A DNA stretch of 22,358 bases from CAYNSX01 sp964400165 (GTDB taxonomy: Bacteria; Armatimonadota; Hebobacteria; CAYNSX01). The notes below the pieces were generated by a model that worked only from the letters and a program-made list of their open reading frames with translations, made no database searches and was not told the origin of the DNA. The translations under genes and the position numbers were made by a program. The stretch spans positions 1 to 22,358 of the forward strand of contig CAYNSX010000039.1 of assembly GCA_964400165.1 (NCBI GenBank), written 5' to 3'. The number at the start of each line of letters is the position of its first letter. The first letter of the stretch is position 1. Shown one piece after another: positions 13,198-20,140 of this stretch.

Positions 13198-13901
13198 CAA
13201 TCGGGCGTTTGGGACTGGTCCGCGTCCCGTGCGGCCTGCTGCTGCACCAACTCCGCGATGCGCTCGACGACATCCTCCACCGAGAGGCCGGTGCTGTCCA
13301 GGGTCACGGCGTCGGGGGCGGCACGCAGCGGGGCGTGCGCCCGGGTGCTGTCGCGGGTGTCGCGGCGGCGCAGTTCGGCGAGGACGGTGGCGGCGTCCGC
13401 GGCCTCGCCTGTGCGCTGCCGGTCGCGCTGGTTGCGCTCGGCCCGCTCGTGCTCGCTGGCGGTCAGGAAGACTTTGACTTCGGCGTCGGGGATGACGACG
13501 GTCTGAATGTCGCGCCCCTCGGCGACGATGTCGCCCGCCGCCGCCAGCGCCTGCTGCCGCGCTACCATCCACTCGCGCACGAACGGCAGCGCCGACAGGG
13601 CCGACGCCAATTCCCCGATCGCCTGGGTGCGGATGACAGCGGTGATGTCACGGCCGCCGACGGCGACGCGGCAATCACCGCCCGGCGCCAGGTCGACCTG
13701 CAGATCGAACTGCGCCAGCAATTCGCGGACGCGCGTCTCCTCGGCGGGGCCGATGCTCTGTGCCAGCGCCGCCCAGGCGAGCGCGCGGTACATGGCGCCG
13801 GTGTCGAGATAGCGCAGCGACAAGCGCCGCGCCAGCGCCCGCGCCACCGTGCTCTTGCCCGCGGCCACCGGCCCGTCGATCGCCACGCGCACGCCCGCCA
13901 T
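13197..13901 (-). CDS. cmk: Cytidylate kinase
   Basis: This 234-residue enzyme phosphorylates CMP and dCMP. The P-loop is GPVAAGKST (residues 10-18), followed by LSLRYLDTGAMYRALAWAAL, typical of Cmk. Later motifs are the central VAEGRDIQTVVIPDAEVKVFLTAS, the lid region ERNQRDRQRTGEAADAATVLAELRRRDTRDSTRAHAPL, and the C-terminal DAVTLDSTGLSVEDVVERI. All NMP-kinase elements are intact. The start ATG at 13901 shares its last base with the TGA stop of the glycosyltransferase gene (TGATG). A longer frame upstream to 14150 lies inside that gene. Confidence 0.97.
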   Translation of the reverse strand: MAGVRVAIDGPVAAGKSTVARALARRLSLRYLDTGAMYRALAWAALAQSIGPAEETRVRELLAQFDLQVDLAPGGDCRVAVGGRDITAVIRTQAIGELASALSALPFVREWMVARQQALAAAGDIVAEGRDIQTVVIPDAEVKVFLTASEHERAERNQRDRQRTGEAADAATVLAELRRRDTRDSTRAHAPLRAAPDAVTLDSTGLSVEDVVERIAELVQQQAARDADQSQTPD

Positions 13902-14776
13902 CAGCGGCCTCGCAACATCGCAAGGAGCGTGCGCGCCCGGCCCGCCAGCGCGATGCCCGCCACCGTCGGCCAATAGACGAACGGGCTGATGCGCCCGCGC
14001 CAGTGCTTGGCGTAGAAGCGCAGCAGTCCCCGGTGCGACTCCACAATCATCGCCGCTTTCACTTGTCGGGTGCTGGCGCCGAGGTGGTGCACGACGACCG
14101 CCTCGGGCAGATACCAAATTCGCCATCCGGCCTGCCGCATCCGCCAGCACCAGTCCACATCGTTAAAGTAGATGGGGAAGTCCGGGTCGAAGCCGCCCAC
14201 CGCCTGATAGGCCGCCCGCCGCACCAGCAGCGCCGACGCCATCGGCTGGTCCACCTCGCGGGCGGCGTCGTGCGCCCACCAGGTCATCTGGTAGCCGCCC
14301 AGCGCCCGGCTGCGCGGGAAGAGCCGCGCCAGGCCCAGCCCCTGCGCCCAGAGATAGCCCGGCCAGGGGAACGCCCGGCACGAGTGTTGCAGGCGCCCGT
14401 CGGGATACTCGAGCCGCGGCGCCACCGCGCCCGCTTCCGGATGCGCGCGCAGGAACCCAATGAGCGCATCGAGCGCGCCGGCGCGCATGTCAGTGTCGGG
14501 ATTGAGCAGGAGCAGGAACTCGCCCTGCGCACGGGAGAGGCCCTGGTTGTTGCCCTCGGCGAAGCCGGCATTGCGGTCGTTGGCGATGAGCGTGACCGCG
14601 GGGAACTCGTCGCGCACCATCGCGGCGCTACCGTCGGCGGAGGCGTTGTCCACGACAATGACCTCGGTCGCCGCCGACGCGAGATGCGCGGCGAGCGAGC
14701 GCAGGCAAGCGCGCAGCAGGTCGCGCGTGTTCCAGTTGACGAGGATGATGGAGAGGACGGAGGGCGTCGCGGTCAC
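13901..14776 (-). CDS. Family 2 glycosyltransferase (rhamnosyltransferase-like)
   Basis: This 291-residue GT-A fold enzyme starts at GTG 14776, overlapping the gltX stop as GTGA. Key elements are LSIILVNWNTRDLLRACLRSL, VIVVDNASADGS (nucleotide-binding Asp43), NAGFAEGNNQGL, the metal-binding LNPDTDM (residues 91-97), and the acceptor-side motifs YFNDVDWCWRMRQAGW and VVVHHLGAST. This pattern is typical of the WbbL/RfbF branch that adds rhamnose or similar sugars to cell-envelope glycans; the exact donor cannot be read. There are no clear membrane helices except a hydrophobic C-terminal patch (PTVAGIALAG). It sits between gltX and cmk. Confidence 0.92.
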   Translation of the reverse strand: MTATPSVLSIILVNWNTRDLLRACLRSLAAHLASAATEVIVVDNASADGSAAMVRDEFPAVTLIANDRNAGFAEGNNQGLSRAQGEFLLLLNPDTDMRAGALDALIGFLRAHPEAGAVAPRLEYPDGRLQHSCRAFPWPGYLWAQGLGLARLFPRSRALGGYQMTWWAHDAAREVDQPMASALLVRRAAYQAVGGFDPDFPIYFNDVDWCWRMRQAGWRIWYLPEAVVVHHLGASTRQVKAAMIVESHRGLLRFYAKHWRGRISPFVYWPTVAGIALAGRARTLLAMLRGR

Positions 14777-16278
14777 GCGCTCGCCGCGCCCCCGGGCTGC
14801 GTGAAGCGGCGGCTGTCGTGAAGGCGCTGCAACACCCGCTCGCGCCCGAGCACTTCGAGCAGGTGGAAGAGACTCGGCCCGGCGGTGCGCCCGCTGACCG
14901 CGACGCGCAGCGGGTGGATGATCTTCGACGCCGTCAGTCCCAACGACTCGGCGCAGCCGCGCACCAGTTGTTCGAGGCCTTCGGCGGTCCAGGCGGCCTT
15001 GCCGTTGTGCAGTTCGCCTTCGAGGCGGTCGAAGGCGGCGGGCACCCACTCCTTCGTCAGCCACTTCTCGACGGCGGCCGGGTCATAGGCCGGGTCGCGG
15101 AAGAGGAAGTCGACGAGTCCCGGCACTTCGCCGAGCGACCGCGCCTTCTCGCGCTCCAGTTCGACGGCCTTGCGCGCATAATCGAGCGCGGCGGGATCGG
15201 CGTCCTGCGGAAGCAGTCCGGCCTCGGCGAGGAATGGGCGCGCCTGCGCGAAAAACTCGGCCGGCGCCAGTTTGTGCAGGTATTGCCCATTCATCCAGAG
15301 GAGTTTCTCGGGGTCGAAGACGCTGCCCCCCTTCCCCACCTGCGACAGCTCGAAGCGACGCGCCAGTTCCTCTTTCGGAAAAATCTCCTCGTCCGCCGAT
15401 GGCCCCCAGCCGAGCAGGGCGATGTAATTGAAGAGCGCCTCGGGCAGAAAGCCGCGCCGGCGATATTCGAGGATGGGCAGCGCGCCGTGGCGGGAGGAGA
15501 GTTTCGTTTTGTCCATCCCGAGCACCATCGGCAGGTGGGCGAAGGCAGGCGGCTCGCAGCCGAGGGCGCGGTACATCAGGATCTGCCGCGGCGTGTTCGA
15601 AATGTGGTCGTCGCCGCGGATGACATGCGTCACCGCCATCGCGTGGTCGTCCACCACCGCGGCGAAATTGTAGGTCGGCATCCCGTCCGACTTCCGGATG
15701 ACGAGGTCATCGAGCACGGCGTTCTCAAACTCGACGGGGCCGCGGATTTCGTCGCGCCAGCCGGTGGCGCCCCCATCGGGGATGCGGAAGCGGATGACTT
15801 CGGGCCGGCCCTCCGCTTTCAGGCGCTCGCGCACTTTCGGGTCGCGGCAGCGGCCATTGTATTTCCAGGGCTTGCCGACGAGTTGCATTTCCTTGCGGTG
15901 CGTGTCGAGTTCGTCGGGGGTGCAGTAGCACGGGTACGCCTTGCCGGCGGCGAGCAGCGTGTCGAGCGCGGCCTGGTAGCCCTCCATGCGGAGCGACTGG
16001 CGGTAGGGGCCGTACGGGCCGTCGCGGTCGGGGCCTTCGTCCCAGTCGAGCCCCAGCCAGTGCATCGCCTCCATGTTCTCGCGCATCCACTCGTCGCGCG
16101 AGCGCTCGCGGTCGGTGTCTTCGACGCGCAGGATGAAGACACCGCCGTGGTGCCGGGCGAAGAGCCAGTTGAAGAGCGCGGTGCGCGAGAGGCCGACATG
16201 GAACGCCCCCGTCGGCGACGGCGCCATCCGGACGCGGACGGGTTGAAGGGTATCGCTTGACTTAGTAGACATCTGCAT
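14773..16278 (-). CDS. gltX: Glutamate-tRNA ligase
   Basis: This 501-residue class I synthetase charges tRNA(Glu), and probably also tRNA(Gln) since gatCA is present. The HIGH-type motif is H27-V-G-L (APSPTGAFHVGLSR) and the KMSKS-type motif is KLSSR (259-263). CYCTPDELDTHRKE...YNGRC resembles a bacterial GluRS zinc-binding module. The C-terminal anticodon-binding region is complete. The N-terminus is unusual: MQMSTKSSDTLQP is encoded by A+T-richer DNA belonging to the inserted element, whereas VRVRMAPSPTG onward is native; the junction is the 27-bp repeat at 16215-16241. The start ATG (16278, or 16272) overlaps the end of the HEPN-like gene by up to 17 bases. The ancestral start is preserved about 1 kb upstream. 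Confidence 0.97.
   Translation of the reverse strand: MQMSTKSSDTLQPVRVRMAPSPTGAFHVGLSRTALFNWLFARHHGGVFILRVEDTDRERSRDEWMRENMEAMHWLGLDWDEGPDRDGPYGPYRQSLRMEGYQAALDTLLAAGKAYPCYCTPDELDTHRKEMQLVGKPWKYNGRCRDPKVRERLKAEGRPEVIRFRIPDGGATGWRDEIRGPVEFENAVLDDLVIRKSDGMPTYNFAAVVDDHAMAVTHVIRGDDHISNTPRQILMYRALGCEPPAFAHLPMVLGMDKTKLSSRHGALPILEYRRRGFLPEALFNYIALLGWGPSADEEIFPKEELARRFELSQVGKGGSVFDPEKLLWMNGQYLHKLAPAEFFAQARPFLAEAGLLPQDADPAALDYARKAVELEREKARSLGEVPGLVDFLFRDPAYDPAAVEKWLTKEWVPAAFDRLEGELHNGKAAWTAEGLEQLVRGCAESLGLTASKIIHPLRVAVSGRTAGPSLFHLLEVLGRERVLQRLHDSRRFTQPGGAASA
16215..16241. repeat. 27-bp direct repeat, copy inside functional gltX
   Basis: Identical to 17241-17267. It marks the junction between element-derived and native gltX coding sequence. 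Confidence 0.95.
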
Positions 16279-17191
16279 CCACTAATGACAAAGGAACCTT
16301 CTTTCCGGCTAGCTCCGCACGGAAGGCAATTTCCTCAACTATGTCGACGCAGAATCGTACTTCTTCATGGGTCGGCTCTCTATTCCATCCCTGGTCAATG
16401 TACTCATCTGAGTATCGCACTTCCTCTGGAAGTATCTTCATCCCTGCCAGTAATCCATAAAATTGGTAGGTGGGAAGTCCCAATGAAATCAGCCTCAGTG
16501 CTTGTTCAATCTCCAGAAGACCTTCAGATACCTCCCAAAGACCTCGTCCTTGTGGAGACCCACCGTCAATTGGACTGAGTCCAGTGAGCATCGTCAGGTC
16601 CCTCGGTACTCCGCCGAACATGAAGGACACACTCGGCTCAAACAGCGAAGGCATATTTCGGATGATCAACCGGTATGATTTCCAGGCGTGCCACAAGCCT
16701 TGTCGCAAGTCTCCTCGCTCCAACTCAGCTCTAGCCTGCGACAGGTGATTTCTCGCGTTTACATCTTCAAGAAGGTCGGTTCGACTAAGTTGATCAAACT
16801 CCACCTTGAAGAACGCGCGCACCACTTCAAAGATTACTTCTCGGATCCTGGGCAGGTTTTCGATTAGCCGCGCCACGGCAGGCTCCTGACCGTGATGCGC
16901 CGCCAAGTCACGGTCAGATTTTACGGCGCGGAACGCGTCTTGGTTCTTTATACCGGGCGGGAATCCGTTTTCGCGAACCAGTTTGTCAGCATGACGCAGC
17001 AATTCTTCATACTTCCAGTCCTGTTGTTGTGCCGACTCATGTACCACCGATCTCAGAAACAACTCGGTTGTTGTGTGGAGCAATATTTCGGCCTTGAAAC
17101 CATTGAAGTTCGTCGGTTGACGAAGAAGTTCGCCAGCGTCAGCCAAGAAGATCCTGCTCGTTATCAAGAGACGACTGGCCCACGGTTCCAA
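16262..17191 (-). CDS. HEPN-like protein carried by the gltX insertion, possible RNase/defence effector
   Basis: This 309-residue, largely helical protein has A+T-richer DNA than its neighbours. The likely start is TTG at 17191, preceded by GGAG six bases upstream; an in-frame TGA lies 21 bases upstream, limiting alternatives. The N-terminal half (about residues 15-130) resembles HEPN/DUF4145-type domains: two long helices, then AVKSDRDLAAHHGQ, which contains the Rx4H signature (Arg94...His99) of HEPN ribonucleases, then another long helix (ENLPRIREVIFEVVRAFFKV). Residues 145-180 (ARNHLSQARAELERGDLRQGLWHAWKSYRLIIRNM) look like a second helical-bundle segment without the motif. The C-terminal part is unrecognised. 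HEPN RNases are common in abortive infection and toxin systems; that role is inferred. Its last bases overlap the gltX start. Confidence 0.6.
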   Translation of the reverse strand: MEPWASRLLITSRIFLADAGELLRQPTNFNGFKAEILLHTTTELFLRSVVHESAQQQDWKYEELLRHADKLVRENGFPPGIKNQDAFRAVKSDRDLAAHHGQEPAVARLIENLPRIREVIFEVVRAFFKVEFDQLSRTDLLEDVNARNHLSQARAELERGDLRQGLWHAWKSYRLIIRNMPSLFEPSVSFMFGGVPRDLTMLTGLSPIDGGSPQGRGLWEVSEGLLEIEQALRLISLGLPTYQFYGLLAGMKILPEEVRYSDEYIDQGWNREPTHEEVRFCVDIVEEIAFRAELAGKKVPLSLVDADVY

Positions 17192-17301
17192 TGGAATCTC
17201 CAGACATCAAGTCTCGTGGACGTAGTGCCAACTGACCTAAGCGACGGCGCCATCCGGACGCGGACGGCGCCTCCGCCCGCCTCCCCTACTTCATGATCCA
17301 C
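17164..17301 (-). pseudogene. Displaced 5' remnant of the original gltX
   Basis: A 45-codon frame starts at GTG 17301, 16 bases inside the end of the upstream gene, and reads MDHEVGEAGGGAVRVRMAPS before switching at the repeat edge into unrelated sequence (LRSVGTTST...) and stopping at 17164. VRVRMAPS is exactly the GluRS N-terminal strand and the beginning of its PSPTG motif. This is best explained as the ancestral gltX start cut off by the insertion. It would make only a short peptide if translated. Confidence 0.7.
17241..17267. repeat. 27-bp direct repeat, copy in the displaced gltX 5' remnant
   Basis: Identical to 16215-16241. It bounds the far end of the insertion. Confidence 0.95.
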
Positions 17302-19115
17302 TTCTTCTTGGCTTTCTTGCGGTCTTCGCCGACCCGCTTCGGGTCCACCACCCAGTTGTCGGAATTCGAGGGCCGGTTGAAGAAGCAGTTGAACGAACTC
17401 AACACCGAGGCGACGATGCGCTTCGGCGTCCGGCGCACCAGGTTCACTTCCGTCCACAGCGCCAGCGGCTTCAGCCCTTTGCGGTGCTCTTCGAGCAGGC
17501 GGACGATGAGTTCGAAGATGGTCCAGGGCTCGGCCTCGCCGCGCAGCGCGTGCAGTTCCTTCGCGCGCTCGGGCGTGACGGCGAACTGCGCCTCGGACTT
17601 CGGCGACAGCGTCAGCGTGTAGGTGTCGGCCTCGGCGGTGAGGTCGAATTGCAAGATGCTGCCCGGCTGGGCTTTCTGCGGGCGAAACCATTCGTCGAGG
17701 CCGAAGACCAGGCCGAGTTCCGGCTTGCCCCAGAAAATCTGCTCGGCGCCGTCCGTCAGCGCGCGGACGCGGAACACGGGATACTCGGCGGGGAAGAAAT
17801 CCCAGTCCATCTTGCGCAACTTCATCGTGCCGTGTTCGAGGTGCCAGGGGGGGATGGCGTAGACGAGTTTCTTCTGCGACATCTCTTTCGGCTTCAGTTT
17901 GCTCTCGTCCACTTCGTCCTCTTCGCCGACCTCTTCGAATTCGGGGCCGCGGACGAACGCCGACAGGCCCGGCTCCAGCCCCTTGTCGTCGAGCGGCGCG
18001 TCGGGGTGCTCCTCGGCGGGGCCGGTGAGTTCGAAGGCGAGGTCGAGGCCGCGCGGCAGTTCGACGGGGAGCGCCGGCACCTGGCTGGGAATGCACCAGG
18101 TCCCGCGCCCGATCGGCATCAGGCGCTGCTCCTGCGAGAGCGCTTCGCGCAATACTTCCGCGGCATCCTCGAACTGCGGGCTCGAAACCGGCAATTCGAA
18201 GATCAGCCCGGCGAGTTCGCCGATGGCCGCGGGCCGGTCCTGGTCGAGCACGAACGCGACGACCTCATCGAGGTCGGCGGGCGAGAGCGCCAGCGTCAGT
18301 TCGTCGCCCTCCGGCTCCGGCTCGGACTCAGCCTCGTTGTCGAGGCGGCGCAGGCGGCGCTTCCAGCCCTCGGTCCAGTCCGTCAGCGCCCAGTAGCCGC
18401 CGGAGAGCAGCAGCACGCGCGGGCTGGCCAGCATCGATTCGAAGAAGGCGCCCGGCGCCAGCGCGCCGTCCAGGTGCGTCCAGAGGTGATAGCCGAGGAC
18501 GCGGTTGTGCGCGGGCACTTCGAGTTTCTCAAGGAGGCGCACGGCGCGCTCGACGGGGTCGTCGGTGCGCAGGCCCTGCCCCTCGAGTTTGTCGATGGCC
18601 TTTCGGGCGGTCTCGGCTTCGTCGAAGAAGTTCTGCAGGAAGACGGCCTCGGCATCGCGGCCTTCCAACTTCGGGAGCCATAATTGCAAGCCCCAGCGGT
18701 TCTCCGGCAGCGCGAAGAACTCGTTGCGCGATTGCAGAAAGCCGGGCAGGTACTCCTGAAAGTATTCGAGCACGCGGTTGTGCAGCAACGCCATCTCGGC
18801 GACGAGCCGGCGGAACTCGAACGGTCGTCCCCGCGCTCCGATCAGCCCTTCGACGCTGGCGGCAACCGGACGCCCCTTGTGTTCCCGCACGGCCAGCGCC
18901 CAGCGGCGTTCCAGGTTGGCGAAGCGGGCGCTCCCGCGCAGGAGTTGCCGGATGAACTTCGACCCGACCTCGAACTGGTCGGCGAGGAGCATTGCGATTT
19001 CGCCGCTTTTCGCCGGCAACGGACGCTCCAGCAAGACTTCATAGCAGAGGTCCTCGAGCCAGTGGAGAGCGGCGTCTTCGGGGGTGTGTGCGCGAATGCG
19101 GCGATGCCACATCAT
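17286..19115 (-). CDS. Large protein of unknown function with winged-helix-like segments
   Basis: This 609-residue cytoplasmic protein shows no signal peptide or membrane span. It starts at ATG 19115 (a second ATG follows immediately) under a good promoter. An N-terminal segment (about 15-80: DLCYEVLLERPLPAKSGEIAMLLADQF...FIRQLLRGSARFANLERRWAL) and a central one after an acidic linker (about 280-345: LSPADLDEVVAFVLDQDRPAAIGELAGLIFEL...LMPIGRGTWCIP) both have the helix-helix-helix-wing rhythm of HARE-type winged-helix domains. The C-terminal half is beta-rich (ADTYTLTLSPKSEAQFAV) and ends with a basic helix (DPKRVGEDRKKAKKKWIMK). I do not recognise the family; a nucleic-acid-binding role is a guess. 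In the ancestor gltX began inside its 3' end, so it heads the gltX operon. Confidence 0.75.
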   Translation of the reverse strand: MMWHRRIRAHTPEDAALHWLEDLCYEVLLERPLPAKSGEIAMLLADQFEVGSKFIRQLLRGSARFANLERRWALAVREHKGRPVAASVEGLIGARGRPFEFRRLVAEMALLHNRVLEYFQEYLPGFLQSRNEFFALPENRWGLQLWLPKLEGRDAEAVFLQNFFDEAETARKAIDKLEGQGLRTDDPVERAVRLLEKLEVPAHNRVLGYHLWTHLDGALAPGAFFESMLASPRVLLLSGGYWALTDWTEGWKRRLRRLDNEAESEPEPEGDELTLALSPADLDEVVAFVLDQDRPAAIGELAGLIFELPVSSPQFEDAAEVLREALSQEQRLMPIGRGTWCIPSQVPALPVELPRGLDLAFELTGPAEEHPDAPLDDKGLEPGLSAFVRGPEFEEVGEEDEVDESKLKPKEMSQKKLVYAIPPWHLEHGTMKLRKMDWDFFPAEYPVFRVRALTDGAEQIFWGKPELGLVFGLDEWFRPQKAQPGSILQFDLTAEADTYTLTLSPKSEAQFAVTPERAKELHALRGEAEPWTIFELIVRLLEEHRKGLKPLALWTEVNLVRRTPKRIVASVLSSFNCFFNRPSNSDNWVVDPKRVGEDRKKAKKKWIMK

Positions 19116-19135
19116 AATGGCGGGGAAACCGGCGT

Positions 19136-19164
19136 ATGCTACCGGCTGGCTTCGCAGGCGTCAA
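19136..19164 (-). promoter_or_regulatory. Promoter of the unknown-function gene and the downstream gltX operon
   Basis: On the minus strand, TTGACG (19164-19159) and TAGCAT (19141-19136) are separated by exactly 17 bases. The ATG at 19115 would follow a leader of about 14 bases. No Shine-Dalgarno is evident. Confidence 0.55.
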
Positions 19165-19177
19165 GGGAAGAGAGCGC

Positions 19178-19205
19178 TTGACAGGCAGCCCAGCAACCAT
19201 ACAGT
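19178..19205 (+). promoter_or_regulatory. Promoter of the tyrosine recombinase gene
   Basis: A perfect TTGACA (19178-19183) is followed after 16 bases by TACAGT (19200-19205). Expected transcription start is near 19212, just before the ATG at 19214, implying a leaderless or nearly leaderless mRNA. It is divergent from, and 13 bases away from, the minus-strand -35 box. Confidence 0.55.
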
Positions 19206-19213
19206 TGTGGGCA

Positions 19214-20137
19214 ATGACAACGAATGGACGCCCCCCCACCCGCTCCGCGCTGCTGACCGCCGTCGAGGCGTTTCTGCACCACCTGGAGCGCGAACGCGAT
19301 GCCTCGCCGCACACAGTGGCGGCGTACCGCCGCGATCTGCATGACGCCGTCGCCTGGTTGGACGAAGCCGGCGTGACCCGCTGGCGCGATGCGCAATCCA
19401 CGCACATCCGCCAGCACCTGACGGCGCTGCAAACCAACGGTCTGGGCAAGCGGAGCGCGGCGCGGCGCCTGTCGGCGCTGCGGTCGTTCGGGCAGTTTCT
19501 GGTCCGTTCGGGCGCGCTCGTGCGAGGGCCGGCGGAGGGCGTGACGCGCCCGCGCCTGCCGCGGCACCTGCCGCAAGTGCTCTCACGCGCGGAGCTGCAG
19601 TCGCTGTTGGTGGCGCCGCCCGCGGACACGCCGCTCGGTTTGCGCGACCGGGCGCTCTTGGAATTGCTCTACGCCACCGGCCTGCGCGCCGCGGAATTGA
19701 TTTCGCTGACGGTCGAGCAAGTGCGCGGCGGCAGCGACGAACTGCGCATCGTCGGCAAGGGGCGCCGCGAGCGCATCGTGCTGCTCGGGCGCTACGCGCA
19801 GCGGGCGCTCGCCGAATACTTGCGACGCGGCCGCCCGCAGTTGGCGCGTCGCCGACCGACGGAGGCACTGCTGATCAATCACTATGGCGGGCCGCTCACC
19901 GACCGCGGGGTGCGCTATATCCTGGCGCGCTATTTGCGGCAGGTGAGCGCGAAGAGCGGCGTCAGCCCGCACACGCTGCGGCACACCTTCGCCACACATC
20001 TGCTGGAGGGCGGCGCGGACCTGCGGGTCGTGCAGGAACTCCTCGGCCACGCGTCACTGACGACGACGCAACTCTACACGCATGTCAGCACCCGGCGGCT
20101 GCAAGAGGTGTATCAGGGGGCGCATCCGCGAGCATAA
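19214..20137 (+). CDS. xerC: Tyrosine recombinase, XerC/XerD type
   Basis: This 307-residue recombinase has the N-terminal SAM-like core-binding domain (about 12-100: FLHHLERERDASPHTVAAYRRDLHDAVAWL...) and the complete C-terminal catalytic set: Arg158 (YATGLRAAEL), Lys182 (VGKGRRERIV), His253 and Arg256 (PHTLRHTFATHLLEGG), His279 (LLGHASLTTTQLYTHV) and Tyr288. Xer proteins resolve chromosome dimers at dif; size and sequence fit a housekeeping Xer, but a role as a trans-acting integrase for the nearby gltX insertion is conceivable. The start at ATG 19214 was chosen over 19136 because the promoter lies between them and typical Xer proteins begin near here. XerC and XerD cannot be distinguished safely. 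Confidence 0.93.
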   Translation: MTTNGRPPTRSALLTAVEAFLHHLERERDASPHTVAAYRRDLHDAVAWLDEAGVTRWRDAQSTHIRQHLTALQTNGLGKRSAARRLSALRSFGQFLVRSGALVRGPAEGVTRPRLPRHLPQVLSRAELQSLLVAPPADTPLGLRDRALLELLYATGLRAAELISLTVEQVRGGSDELRIVGKGRRERIVLLGRYAQRALAEYLRRGRPQLARRRPTEALLINHYGGPLTDRGVRYILARYLRQVSAKSGVSPHTLRHTFATHLLEGGADLRVVQELLGHASLTTTQLYTHVSTRRLQEVYQGAHPRA

Positions 20138-20140
20138 GGA

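Larger units (their letters stand above)
16215..17267. mobile_element. ~1 kb cargo insertion at the 5' end of gltX, flanked by 27-bp direct repeats
   Basis: The 27 bases at 16215-16241 and 17241-17267 are identical (both begin GCGACGGCGCCATCC on the plus strand). Between them lie 999 bases of visibly A+T-richer DNA: 16381-16440 is 43% G+C, while 16141-16200 just outside is 70%. The repeat unit is the gltX coding sequence for VRVRMAPS. The copy at 16215 is inside intact gltX; the copy at 17241 is the displaced original 5' end. The insert carries one gene (HEPN-like) and a new gltX start. It encodes no recombinase, so if mobile it needs one supplied in trans. The long exact repeat looks like attL/attR of a site-specific recombinase; homologous recombination with a partial gltX is an alternative. 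Confidence 0.8.

Noticed and set aside
13198..13572. Upstream extension of the membrane-anchored protein gene
   Set aside because: The extra residues overlap cmk completely and are Arg/Ala/Gly-rich; the ATG coupled to the cmk stop is a better start.
14818..16260. Long plus-strand open frame (about 480 codons) opposite gltX
   Set aside because: It lies entirely antisense to an unmistakable glutamate-tRNA ligase and has no recognisable motif.
16267..17208. Short AGACATC matches near both ends of the gltX insertion (16267-16273 and 17202-17208) as a target-site duplication
   Set aside because: Only seven bases, at unequal distances from the junctions; the exact 27-bp repeat is the real boundary signal.
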